From: Apus apus
Lineage: Eukaryota > Chordata > Aves > Apodiformes > Apodidae
Assembly (NCBI RefSeq): GCF_020740795.1
Contig: NC_067294.1
Span: 18,543,001-18,607,000, forward strand
Reading direction: 5' to 3'
Length of the DNA stretch: 64,000 bases
Numbering within the stretch: position 1 is the stretch's first letter; each line of letters begins with the position of its first letter. This document shows positions 55,526 to 64,000 of this stretch, piece by piece. The notes under the pieces were generated by a model, which did not search any database, was not told the origin of the DNA, and was given only the letters and a program-made list of their open reading frames with translations. The position numbers and the translations under genes were made by a program.

Positions 55526-57690
55526 GGGGGTCAAGCACCAGCTCAGGGGGCTCAGCCCCAGCCCCACACCTGGTGTGTAGATGCAGCTCTGGGGGACACT
55601 GGCAGGTCTGGCCAACACTGGGGGGCTTCACAGTCTGTTGGCTCCATGTGGGGGTGAAGACAAACAGGCAGCCAGGGGCTGGATCCTGCTGGGGAGTGCT
55701 GGGCAGGGAGGGGCCTCCTGCTGGGATTTCTGCCTTGTACCCTGTGCTGTTCTGCTGGGGGCTGGCAGTGCCTGGGGGGTTATTCCTGCTCCCTGCTCCC
55801 TGACCCACCCCCACGGGATGGGGAGTAGCGTGAAAAACTGTATCTGGGTCCCTTCACTGGCACCAAATGGGTGGACACATCCCAGCCCTTCCCTGCCTCA
55901 GTTTCCCTCCAGCAGCAGAGCTATTCTGGGGTCTCTCCGCTGCCTGTGTGGGTTTAGTTGCCCAGCTGCTCTCCCACCAGGCTGCCTGGGCAAGCAGGGA
56001 CAGGCAGGAATGCCTCATCCCCACACCCCACAGCAGGACAGCTGGTACACTGGGTGATGCCACAATACCCCAAGCATCCCTCTGGATATTTCCCTGGGAC
56101 CTTGGGAGCAGTGAGGTGTGCTGGCAAACCCTCACCTGGCCAGCTCTGTGCTGGAGTCCCAGCCTGGTGATACCAGCAGCCATTGCCTGCTGGGGACTGA
56201 ACACAGCAGGACCTTCTTGTGGAGCAGTGGTGTCACTTGAGCTGAGACCTGGGCCTGCACTGTGGTGCTTGGGTACAAGGAGATGGGTGTGGGAAGCACC
56301 GTCCTCTTCCAGCTGGGGTGCTGCTGTTGGAGAGGGGAGAACAATGTCCGCCCCTTCCCAGGGGTCTGCAGGTTCAGGGTGACAGGAATGGGGTGAAGAG
56401 GAGTCGGAGTTGTCTCCCAGCCCTGGGACACAGAAAGGCACAAAGCTACTTTTTTGGCTCTGTAGGTCACCTTGAACCCTGCTGGTCGTGGCCGTCCTGG
56501 GGATCCATTTGTCCCCTGCCTGCCCTGGGATGGCAGCAGCTGCACCCGCTGCCACCCCAGGGGGGCAGGGGACGAGGGCAGGGCACCAGGGCAGGGCTTT
56601 TCCCTGGTGCCAGGGCCCTGCCACGTCCCTGGGCTTGTCCCTCATCGCTCCCTTAGCTCCTGCTCTGGTAGTGCCATCTGGCTCCTTGTGGTGTTTCCTC
56701 CCTTCCCGTGGGATGCAGGCGTCCTCCTCCTCTTTGGAGATGACCTCTCTCTCCTCAAGGATGGGGGTGCCTGCAGCTCCATGCCCATCGCTGGCATCCC
56801 CAGTGCTCCCTGCTGCAGCGCTGGGCTTGCTCAGTGTCCCCCAGCAGGGTCAGGCCAGGGCTATGTCCCCAGGGGCTTTTTGGGATGTGGTGGCACTGGG
56901 TGCGAGGTGGGATGTGATGATGGTAGAAAGTCCTCTTGTAGGAGAGAGGAGTGATGCTGCTGAGGACACCATCCTGTCCTCCTATCCTGTCCTCCCATCC
57001 TGGAGGACAAGATCCTGTTCTTCCCTCCAGGCTGGCTTAGTCCTGGGATGCTGCTGCCCACTCCTGGGGGAGGTCACCATGGGGTGAGGGGCTGGGGGTC
57101 TCCCTGTGCCCCTCCAAGACTTGCTCAGGGTTTCCATTCTGGAGCTGAAGTCAGTGCTCTGGAGTGGGGAGCAGCTCCTGGGTCCCTCAGGAGCAAATGC
57201 AGCCCAGTTTGCCCTGCTGCCCTGCAGCACCCCAGAGCATTTGATGATTGGGTGGAAATAAAAGCAATTAAGGAGAAGATGGGAAGCCTGGGGTTGGAGA
57301 ATGACCTGGGGCTGCCTGTGGTGTTTGAAGGTGGGGGTAGGTGGTGGTGGTGGTTGTGGTCATCATCCCTGCCTCAGTTTCCCTGCCTCAGTTTCCCTCC
57401 AGCAGCAGAGCTGTTCCAAGGGTCTCCCTGCTGACTTCTGTCCATGGGGGTTTGGTTGTCCAGCTGCTCTTCTGTGGGGCTTCCCTGCCCAATCAGGCAG
57501 GGCAGGCAGGAGCAGGCAGCCCACCAGCCCACCCTTGAGTTTAAGACTGCCCCGAACTCATCTCACTGGTGAAAACAGCTGCAGGGCAAGGGGGCTGCTT
57601 GGCCATAGCCCTGCCCAGCTTTCCTTCAGTCACATCCTGGCTGCCAGGGCTGCCTTGCTGCAGAGGGACCCTCTGGCAGGGGCTGCTGGC
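55526..57690. other. Intergenic with a local duplicated segment
   Basis: 55885-56015 and 57362-57520 are related (both contain CCTCAGTTTCCCTCCAGCAG, then CAGCTGCTCT and GGCAGG). Otherwise unique; frames up to 263 codons have no recognisable features. Confidence 0.4.
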
Positions 57691-58025
57691 CGGGCTCTGT
57701 GCCGTGGGGGCTGCGACACGCAGGAAATCACGTGGCTGGGGGACCTGGGGCTTTACGGGAAGCGAGTGTCGGGGCGAGGGGCGGAGGGACCCTCATCCCC
57801 CTCCTGCTCAGGGGCAGCTCGCCCAGTGTTCAGCTCCGGATCGGGCCCCTTAACCAGCTGCCCCACACCAGCTCCCTGGCAGGCGAAGGGAGGTGGGGGG
57901 ACAAGAGGAGCCGCCCCCCCCTCCCGCAGCAGATGGTCCCTGGGCTGCGAGCTGCCCCTTCCGCATCGATTACCCAGGCTGGCCGTTAACGATTGCTTTC
58001 CTGGGTTAATTAAACTCTCCTCGCT
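57690..58025. promoter_or_regulatory. Weak CpG-rich stretch with AT end
   Basis: Raised CpG (GAAGCGAGTGTCGGGGCGAG) ends in an AT-containing unique block, CGCATCGATTACCCAGG and GGTTAATTAAACTCTCC (57962-58020), with a TTAATTAA palindrome. Possibly a small regulatory element. Confidence 0.28.
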
Positions 58026-58319
58026 GAGGGCGGATGGGTGGCAGGGAGGGCCCTACCTTCCTGCAGCCCCACTGGACGCCCCCAAAAAGGAGGGAACGAG
58101 CCTGTGGCTGGGGCTGGAATTTGCTTCTCAGCCAGTTCTTGCCCTTAATATCCATCTGGGTGTGTGGTGGTGGTGCTGGGAGCATCATGGGTGCTGGGAG
58201 TATCGTGGGTGCTGGCTGCCCTTTAGGGCACCTGGAGCACGGTCACCTGCAGAGCCTGGCCATGCCCTGCTCCCCTGGGGTGCTGGGGGAGAGGCTGGCT
58301 GGTGTTTTCCTCCCTAACC
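58026..58319. other. Intergenic, nothing seen
   Basis: Unique sequence with a short GGGTGCTGGGAG repeat near 58190-58215. Confidence 0.35.
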
Positions 58320-58630
58320 ACTGTTTTTTTGGAAGTGATCCCTTCTGCCTTGCTGCTGCTGCGACTGACCGCGTCTATTTGCAATGATTTTGGAGAAAGG
58401 CGCTGAACGTTTGGCAGCAGGATGGTGGTTTGCAGAGGGTGGTTTGCAGAGCTGGTCGCCAGCCCTGCAATCGTTGGGAGTTGCTGCTTCTTGCATATCT
58501 AAATGTGCCCTTTCAGCGGGCGCTCTCGGTCGAAACTGCCATCTTTTGCCTCATTGTCAACCTCAGCGAGGTTACGCATCGTTTGCTGACTCACAGCCTC
58601 CTGCTCTAATTACTCGGCTCCACTCCCTCC
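58320..58630. promoter_or_regulatory. Unique islet, candidate conserved noncoding element
   Basis: About 300 bases of balanced composition in GC-rich surroundings: CTATTTGCAATGATTTTGG, CTTGCATATCTAAATGTGCC, GAAACTGCCATCTTTTGCC, GCGAGGTTACGCATCG, GCTCTAATTACTCGG. TAATTA at 58609-58614 and TTGCAAT- and CATATC-type words recur in developmental enhancers. Inference only. Confidence 0.4.
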
Positions 58631-59287
58631 CTGGAGCCACCAGGCCAGTCCCTGCTCACCGCTCCCCGTGGCTTGCTGGGGGGCTGGAGCCAGGGCACCC
58701 CGTGCAGCCCCCTGCCTGCGCGCAGCCCTGAGTCTCTGAGCACAGCCAGACGATGCTCCCGTGGTCGCCCTGCTCCCCCATCCCACCGTCAGCCCCCTCT
58801 GGGGTGATTTGGGGTGCAGGCAGGGGGGCTTCCAGGTACTAGCAGGGTGGGCACATGGCATTGCCTGACCCACCATCCAGACATGATGCCAGGGGGCTTC
58901 AGGGCTGGCTGCCTTGCTGGGCATTGCCCTGCCTAGGGATGCTCCTTCCCACTTGCTCCTGTGAGCATCCCGGGCACGCAGCTCCCCGGGGAGCGGGACC
59001 CGGGCTCCCCCCTCGGCGGCAGCGCCGGCTGGGCCGATCCGTGCACTAAACCCGTTAGCTGAGCCTCCCTGATCCCCGTCTGATGGGATCAGCCGGCGGG
59101 TAAGCCCAGCGGGATCGCCAGCATCGCGCCATCCCCGTGGGCGCCGCCGCAGTTCCTGCCGGAGCTGGGCTGGTCCAGCTCCTGGTCCTGCTTCTGGTCC
59201 TGCCCCACGGTGCTGGCTCAGGTTCCTGCCCACCCAGAAACAAAGCTGCAAAGGGAATCACTGGCTCTACCCTTTAAAAATAGCATT
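58631..59287. other. GC-rich unique sequence with a small hairpin
   Basis: Weakly CpG-rich from 58960. Near 59072-59095 the arms CTGATCC and GGATCAG form a 7-bp perfect stem around a 10-base loop. Confidence 0.4.
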
Positions 59288-59302
59288 AACAACAACAACA
59301 AC

Positions 59303-59370
<68 letters not shown>

Positions 59371-59371
59371 C
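59288..59371. repeat. Compound microsatellite (AAC)5(AAT)21(AAC)2
   Basis: 28 perfect trinucleotide units. The plus-strand frame encodes a run of asparagine only because both codons are Asn; this is not a protein. Length polymorphism is very likely. Confidence 0.98.
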
Positions 59372-59499
59372 ACTATCCTCCATCTCCCACTTGCCAGAAC
59401 AGTGTTGTACCGGTGGAAAAAGCCTGGTCCAGCATCTCACTTCTCAGAGGCACCTTCCAAGGAGAGGGGACCTAAACCCATCCTGTCCCAGCAAGGCAG

Positions 59500-60090
59500 A
59501 TGGGTGCAGTTGGCTTTAATGAAGTTTAATTTTTGTCTCTTTGTGTTTTTGGGGGGTGATGTTGGGGCAGCAACCAGGTCCCTGCAAATCCATCTCGCTA
59601 AGGGAGGTGAAACCAAGGCGGGTAAAGCGGTGGTGACGCCAGCGCTCCGAGCTGGGTTAGTGCAGTCGCGCTGGCCTTGGAAGAGGAGATGTTTTATTTA
59701 TTTATCTATCAAGAGGAAAAAAACCCAAACCCTGCGTGTGTTTGCACTGACTTCAGTCTGTCACAGAACAGTACAACCACGCATCTTATCTCCTAAAGCC
59801 ATATTTTGGCCCTTTCCCCTCCCCCCCCACCCCCAAGAAAGTGAATTTTAAGCACCGGGAGACAGTGATGGTTTCTTTGGAGCTGTTACGATCTGCCATG
59901 TACAATAAATCCGTCTTAGTTTGTGGATTATTGGCCCAATAGACCGTAACAGCTCTGTCAGCCCCTCCTGGTGTGCTGTGTCCGGCCAGCTCAGCCTTCT
60001 GCAGGTTTTCCTTTTTTTTTTTTAGCAGAAATTTCCAAAGGATTTTTCCATGCCCGTGTGCGTGTACAGCAGCTGATACGGAAATCACGG
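59500..60090. promoter_or_regulatory. AT-rich islet cluster, strongest candidate enhancer block
   Basis: The longest unique AT-rich stretch outside the 3' UTR. Cores: 59510-59540 (GGCTTTAATGAAGTTTAAT), 59690-59710 (TTTATTTATTTATC), 59760-59815 (CACGCATCTTATCTCC; GCCATATTTTGG, SRF/CArG-like) and 59840-59960 (ATGTACAATAAATCCGTC; GTGGATTATTGGCCCAATAG). The last core contains ATTGG (inverted CCAAT), overlapping TTGGCCCAA, a near-palindrome. AATAAA at 59904 might suggest a transcript end instead. Conservation needs to be tested. Confidence 0.42.
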
Positions 60091-62907
60091 GAGCTCAGCG
60101 GTGTGCCCAGGGTTTGGGGGTTATTTGGTTTTTGTTTTTTTTTTCTTTTAAAAAATTAATTTCCCCCCTGAAAATACCTGAAGGTACAAACCCACACTCT
60201 GGAGTCCAAGCCCCCAAAATTTAGTGAGGCAGGAAGGCAGAGCTGTCGTACCTGGAGTGGGGCAGGAACTGTGAGGGTCTGGTGAGGGGCTGTGGGGGGC
60301 TGTGGAGGGTTTTGGGGTGCTGTGGAGACCTTGAGGGGCTGCCTTGGCAGTGCTGGTCAAGGTTGTCAGGGATGGAGTTTTGCTGCTTTCCAGCAGGATT
60401 TTTCCTGGATGGTTCTGCTCCTGCCGGCTGTTGTTCCCAGTGCTTGATCCAAGCCTTGAAAAACAGGATTTCTCTGGGATGGTGTGAGGGCCCCTCCGTC
60501 CCTGCAGGGTGGCACATGATCTTGTCACCCCTTGAATGTGAGGGGGGTCTGAGCCCCTGGAGAGGGGCTGGTCCTGCCCTAATGCCAGGTGCCCCCGGTC
60601 CCACTGTGTGGGGTCCACGCAGCCCTGGGTGATGTTGTGGGGTGAGGTGCAGATGTGGGGAGAGCACTGGGGTGAGGTGTAGGCTGGGACATGGGGTCAA
60701 CAGTGGGGTGCAGGCAGGGGGGTGTGGGTGCAGGAGCAGGCGAGCTGGCTGTCCCTCTGCCCCATTCTGTCTCTGGGACTTTCCTCTCTTCCCCAGTACC
60801 TGTTGTCCCTGCTGGCCCCTGGGGATGGCGGCGGCTGGTGGCACGGCGTGGAGGGGGATTAGAGCTGCTGTGGGGACAGGGCCACTGGGGGCACGTGTGT
60901 CCTCCTTTGTCCTCGAGATCGGGCAGGGGGCACCTGCTTGGAGGAGGGTTCTTGGGATTTGGGACGGGGTGAGAGCAGGCTGAGCTCTTGGTGCCATGGG
61001 GACGGGGCTGGCGGGTGGCCCTGGCCATGCCAGGGGTGGCGGGTGCTGTGGGGGGCTGGGGCCAGCAGCACCTTTAAGCGCCCCCAGCCCCTGCACTGGG
61101 GAGCAGCTCTGGTCCCAGCAGCTCTGTAAGCCCATTAAGAGCTCAGGGAGTCTTTACGCCTCGGGGGGCTGCAGGAGGGACTTGCACTAGTTCAGCTTAA
61201 ACCCCTTGAGCCGAAGCGGGGCCACCCGCTGCGGGGACCTGAGGACAGCCATGGCCATCCCCTGGAGATGGGATCCAGATCTCCTGGTGGGTGCTGGCTG
61301 CTTCCCTTGGCTTGAGGGACCTCAAGGGCTGCAGCCCTGGGAACATCCTGGTGAGGGGTTTTGGCATTGTTAAAATTCCCCATTGGGGTAAAAAATGTGC
61401 CTCTTTCTCTGCAAAATACTTCAGGGAGGATCTTCCCTCTCCACATGCTGTGGCTCAGCTCCATGGCAGGTTGGAGGAAGATGCAGGGAGGGCATGTGGG
61501 TCCCTCCAGGATGCAGGAGGATGGAGATGCCATGCTGGTCAAAGGGAACCTGGTCAGGAGTTACTGGGGAATCTCTTTCTCCCCTTAATTGGAATGTGCC
61601 CAATGTGAAATGCATCAAAAACTACCAAGAGAGGAAAAAAACATATCTCAAGGATGGGTCTTGGTGACGCACTTGGGATGGAAATGTCTCTTCCACCACT
61701 TGGTGAGCACAGCCTTCCCTGTCCTCAGCCATGCCTTGGATGTCCTCAAACACCTGCCAGAAGACCAAGGAAGCTGTCATGGACAGTTCCTAAAACACTG
61801 GTGGCTCAGCCTTGCTGCAGGGATGGGGTTTTTTTCTGCTCAGTTCACTGTCTGCAAGATCAAGTCCCCTGGTGCTCCTGGGATGGAGGCTGCTGGGGCT
61901 CCCAGACCAGCTTGAGCCCACAGCTTCTTCTCATCCCCCAGGCTGGCTCAGGCTCATCCACGTCCATGACAATGGATCATCTCACCAAGGGCAAGGTGCA
62001 GGGCTCCCTGGCATGACAGTGCCATTGTAGGGAGGAGGAGATGGAGCAGGCTGGAGAAAGCAGCAGATAGAGGAGGATGTCCATTGTGGAAGCTGAGAGC
62101 AGGCAATGGGAACCCTTTGGGTTGGTGCCCTGTGCTCTGGAGGCCCCTTTCCTGCCATCTCGGGGGCTTGCCAGTGCTGCAGCAGGAGGACCTGTCTGGA
62201 GATGGAGATGTGGGTGTTGGATTTCAGGGTGTCATGGGATCAAACCCTTCTGCACAGGAAAGGAGGATGGTTCTCTGGCGAGGGGTCACCAGTCGAGCAC
62301 GCAGGTCCCTGGGAGGAGTCTGGATGCTCTGAACCCACCATGAGCTGGCTGGAGAAGGGGTGGACCACCACGTGGCAGGCACCAAGTGCGACAACCACAT
62401 TCAGCTTGTTCCTTGCCATTACAGCTTGTCACCTTTTTCCTCAGCTTTTGGGGAAGACCCTCAGAGCTTGGGGCCAAGAAGGAGTGAGTCCAATGAGTCC
62501 AGAAGGATGCTTACACCTGGTAGACAAGTGCCCTCAAAGCTCATCTCCAGGTCACCACATTGATCCCTTTCCAGCTCCCACCATGCAGCATTTTCTTCAT
62601 GCTCAAGGCTTGGTCTTGCAGTTCTTCCCTGTCTTCTGTGTTGTGACATCTCATAGATGAGTTTTTCCATCACCATTCTCCTTGAGGTCACATGTTGAGT
62701 GAACCCCCTTGCTTTTCATGTGTGTCCTGCAGCTCTTTCATCTGAAGTTCCCCCCATCTTGCCTGATGTCATGGCTGTAGTGGCCCCTTCCTCCTTCCCA
62801 GGGTCCCAGTTCTGTTTTCTGACTGTCCTGTGGCTGGTTCTTTGAGATCTGCCAGCTTTACCCATCTCACTTGGTTTTGGTAAGCCTCACTGCTGGTAGT
62901 TAAATTA
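60091..62907. other. Intergenic, no gene seen
   Basis: 60120-60190 is AT-rich (TTTTAAAAAATTAATTTCCC); 60270-60345 has short GGGGCTGTGGGG repeats; the rest is unique. The 304-codon minus frame at 60221-61135 and the 184-codon plus frame at 62106-62660 have no recognisable domain. Confidence 0.4.
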
Positions 62908-63235
62908 TCATAGAATCAGAAGGGTTTGGGTTGGAAGAGACCTTCAAAGATCATCCAGTCCAGCCTCCCTGCCATGGTGGAGCACAGTCCTGTCTAACCT
63001 GGCCTTGAATTCTTCCAGTGATGGGGCATCCACAGCTCCTCTGGGCAGCCTCTGCCAGTGTCTCACCACCCTCATTGTAAAACACATTTCTTCCTGATGT
63101 CCAGCCCAAGTCACCCTCTTGCAGTTTAAAACCATTGTCCCTTGTCGTGTCACCCCAGGCCCCGGTGAAAAGTCTGTCCCCGTCTTTCTTGCCCATCCCC
63201 TTTGGTGATGGAAAGGCCACAGTGAAAATCCAGGT
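62908..63235 (-). mobile_element. CR1 LINE copy, antisense
   Basis: Starts TCATAGAATCAGAAGGG and includes GATCATCCAGTCCAGCCTCC, GGGGCATCCACAGCTCCTCT, CAGTTTAAAACCATTGTCCC and the homologous region ending GATGGAAAGGCCACAG. A fourth subfamily-like variant. The 269-codon minus frame at 62944-63753 reads through it and is not a gene. Confidence 0.94.
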
Positions 63236-64000
63236 GTTTTGTAGCAGTCCAAGTGCTTTCTGCAGCCAAACTGAAATCCGGTCAAAGGCAGCACCAGGGC
63301 CTTGTTGGAACAATCCCTCTCTGCCATCCTACCACTTCCTTGAGGCAGGACTTCTTGTCCCGGCAGTTTTCTGGGAACTGTTTTCCTAATGGCTCTTCCC
63401 ACCAGATTGCCCAGGACTGCTGTTCTGTCATCCCTGCTCTGTGCTGCAGGGAGGGAAGACACTCGTCCTCTTGGGCTGATCCTTGAAGAAGCATCAAGGC
63501 TGAAGAGAGCTGTTAGACAGATCCTACAGTGGAAAAGTTGTCTTGGGTAGGTGCTTCTCTGGCCTCTGACGTTTGTCCATCCAAGAGCATTGTGTGTCGG
63601 GTGTGTGAAGGTCTCCTTCCCAGCCATGGTCTTGGTTGAAGGTGGAATTTCTAGCTTAGGACATAACAGTTGGTCACCATCAAAGATGGCATCACGATGT
63701 CTTGCCATGTCAGCCAGGACACACCCTTGGGGTGTCCCAGAGCCAGGGCTCACTGATCCTCAGGACATAGTACAAACCCTCCCTGTGGCTCTGCTCTCCT
63801 GGAGGATGAGAAGCTGGTTGCTTCGTGGGCTCCAGCAAGTCTAAAAGGGAAGAGTATCATCTCCTTTCTGGGATGCTCCAGCTTGCCTATCACATTTGGC
63901 ACTGCACCAACATGGTTTCCTTGACTGCCCCTTGCCCTTGAGCACACAGGTGCCTCGGGGGGTCTGGGCCTACTGCTACAACAACCTGTCACTGAGGCCA
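63236..64000. other. Intergenic, no feature seen
   Basis: Unique sequence of moderate GC with short overlapping frames only. Confidence 0.4.

Noticed and set aside
57301-58317. 338-codon plus frame
   Set aside because: It crosses unique GC-rich DNA, a weak CpG stretch and an AT-rich element without any domain, and an antisense or shifted frame is open in most of it.
59210-59851. 213-codon frame with a 28-residue polyasparagine run
   Set aside because: The run is the (AAC)(AAT) microsatellite, and the flanking residues have no recognisable features.
1-64000. CRISPR array, operon, phage or insertion-sequence content
   Set aside because: The tandem arrays have degenerate, gapless units with no spacers. 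Codon and gene organisation are not prokaryotic, and CR1 identifies a vertebrate (avian) genome.

Overview
This window is nuclear DNA from a bird. The main evidence is fifteen short, 5'-truncated CR1 LINE copies with the avian 3' end (tails such as ATTCTATG) and the high GC background, which suits a gene-rich microchromosome or a chromosome end. Several copies share one nearly identical 3' segment of about 80-100 bp (the stretch containing GTTGCCCAGGGAAGCTGTGG). That points to a fairly recent CR1 burst and, by inference, to a neoavian rather than a galliform bird. There is no prokaryotic gene organisation, CRISPR array, tRNA or rRNA gene that I can support.

Gene content is very sparse. Positions 1 to about 1165 are T-rich and carry two AATAAA signals; they look like the 3' UTR of a plus-strand gene whose coding part lies before the window. 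After that I recognise no protein-coding exon. The only gene-like candidates are a 57-nt exon-like segment with good splice signals (14758-14814), a possible 5' exon ending at a donor inside the largest CpG island (to 43617), and two weak ATG-led reading frames (26329 and 46390). None has a recognised product. The many long open frames come from GC- and repeat-rich composition.

Layout: 1-1.2 kb, 3' UTR; 1.2-10 kb, plain intergenic DNA with five CR1 copies; 10-18 kb, three CpG islands with AT-rich islets and minisatellites; 18-25 kb, intergenic DNA with AT-rich islets and an ancient MIR/L3-like SINE relic; 25.7-27.3 kb, a CpG island fused to a minisatellite; 28.7-29.2 kb, a GGCAGTGGGG array; 29-42 kb, mostly featureless with CR1 copies; 42-46.3 kb, a minisatellite leading into a CpG island of nearly 3 kb with long G/C runs and clustered transcription-factor-like sites; 46-64 kb, another CpG island, two minisatellites, an (AAC)(AAT) microsatellite and several AT-rich islets at 57-60 kb.

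The most interesting pattern is that minisatellites sit directly on CpG-island edges (islands at 16.7, 25.7, 43.4 and 51.9 kb). In three of these arrays the repeat units lose CpG with distance from the island (CCGGG to CCAGG/CTGG; CCCGTGG to CCCATGG; CTCGTGG to CTCATGG). This looks like a record of methylation-driven decay at island shores. Together with the scattered AT-rich islets, the 1.2-64 kb stretch looks like regulatory territory around a gene not contained here. That reading is inference, because conservation and expression cannot be seen from one sequence.
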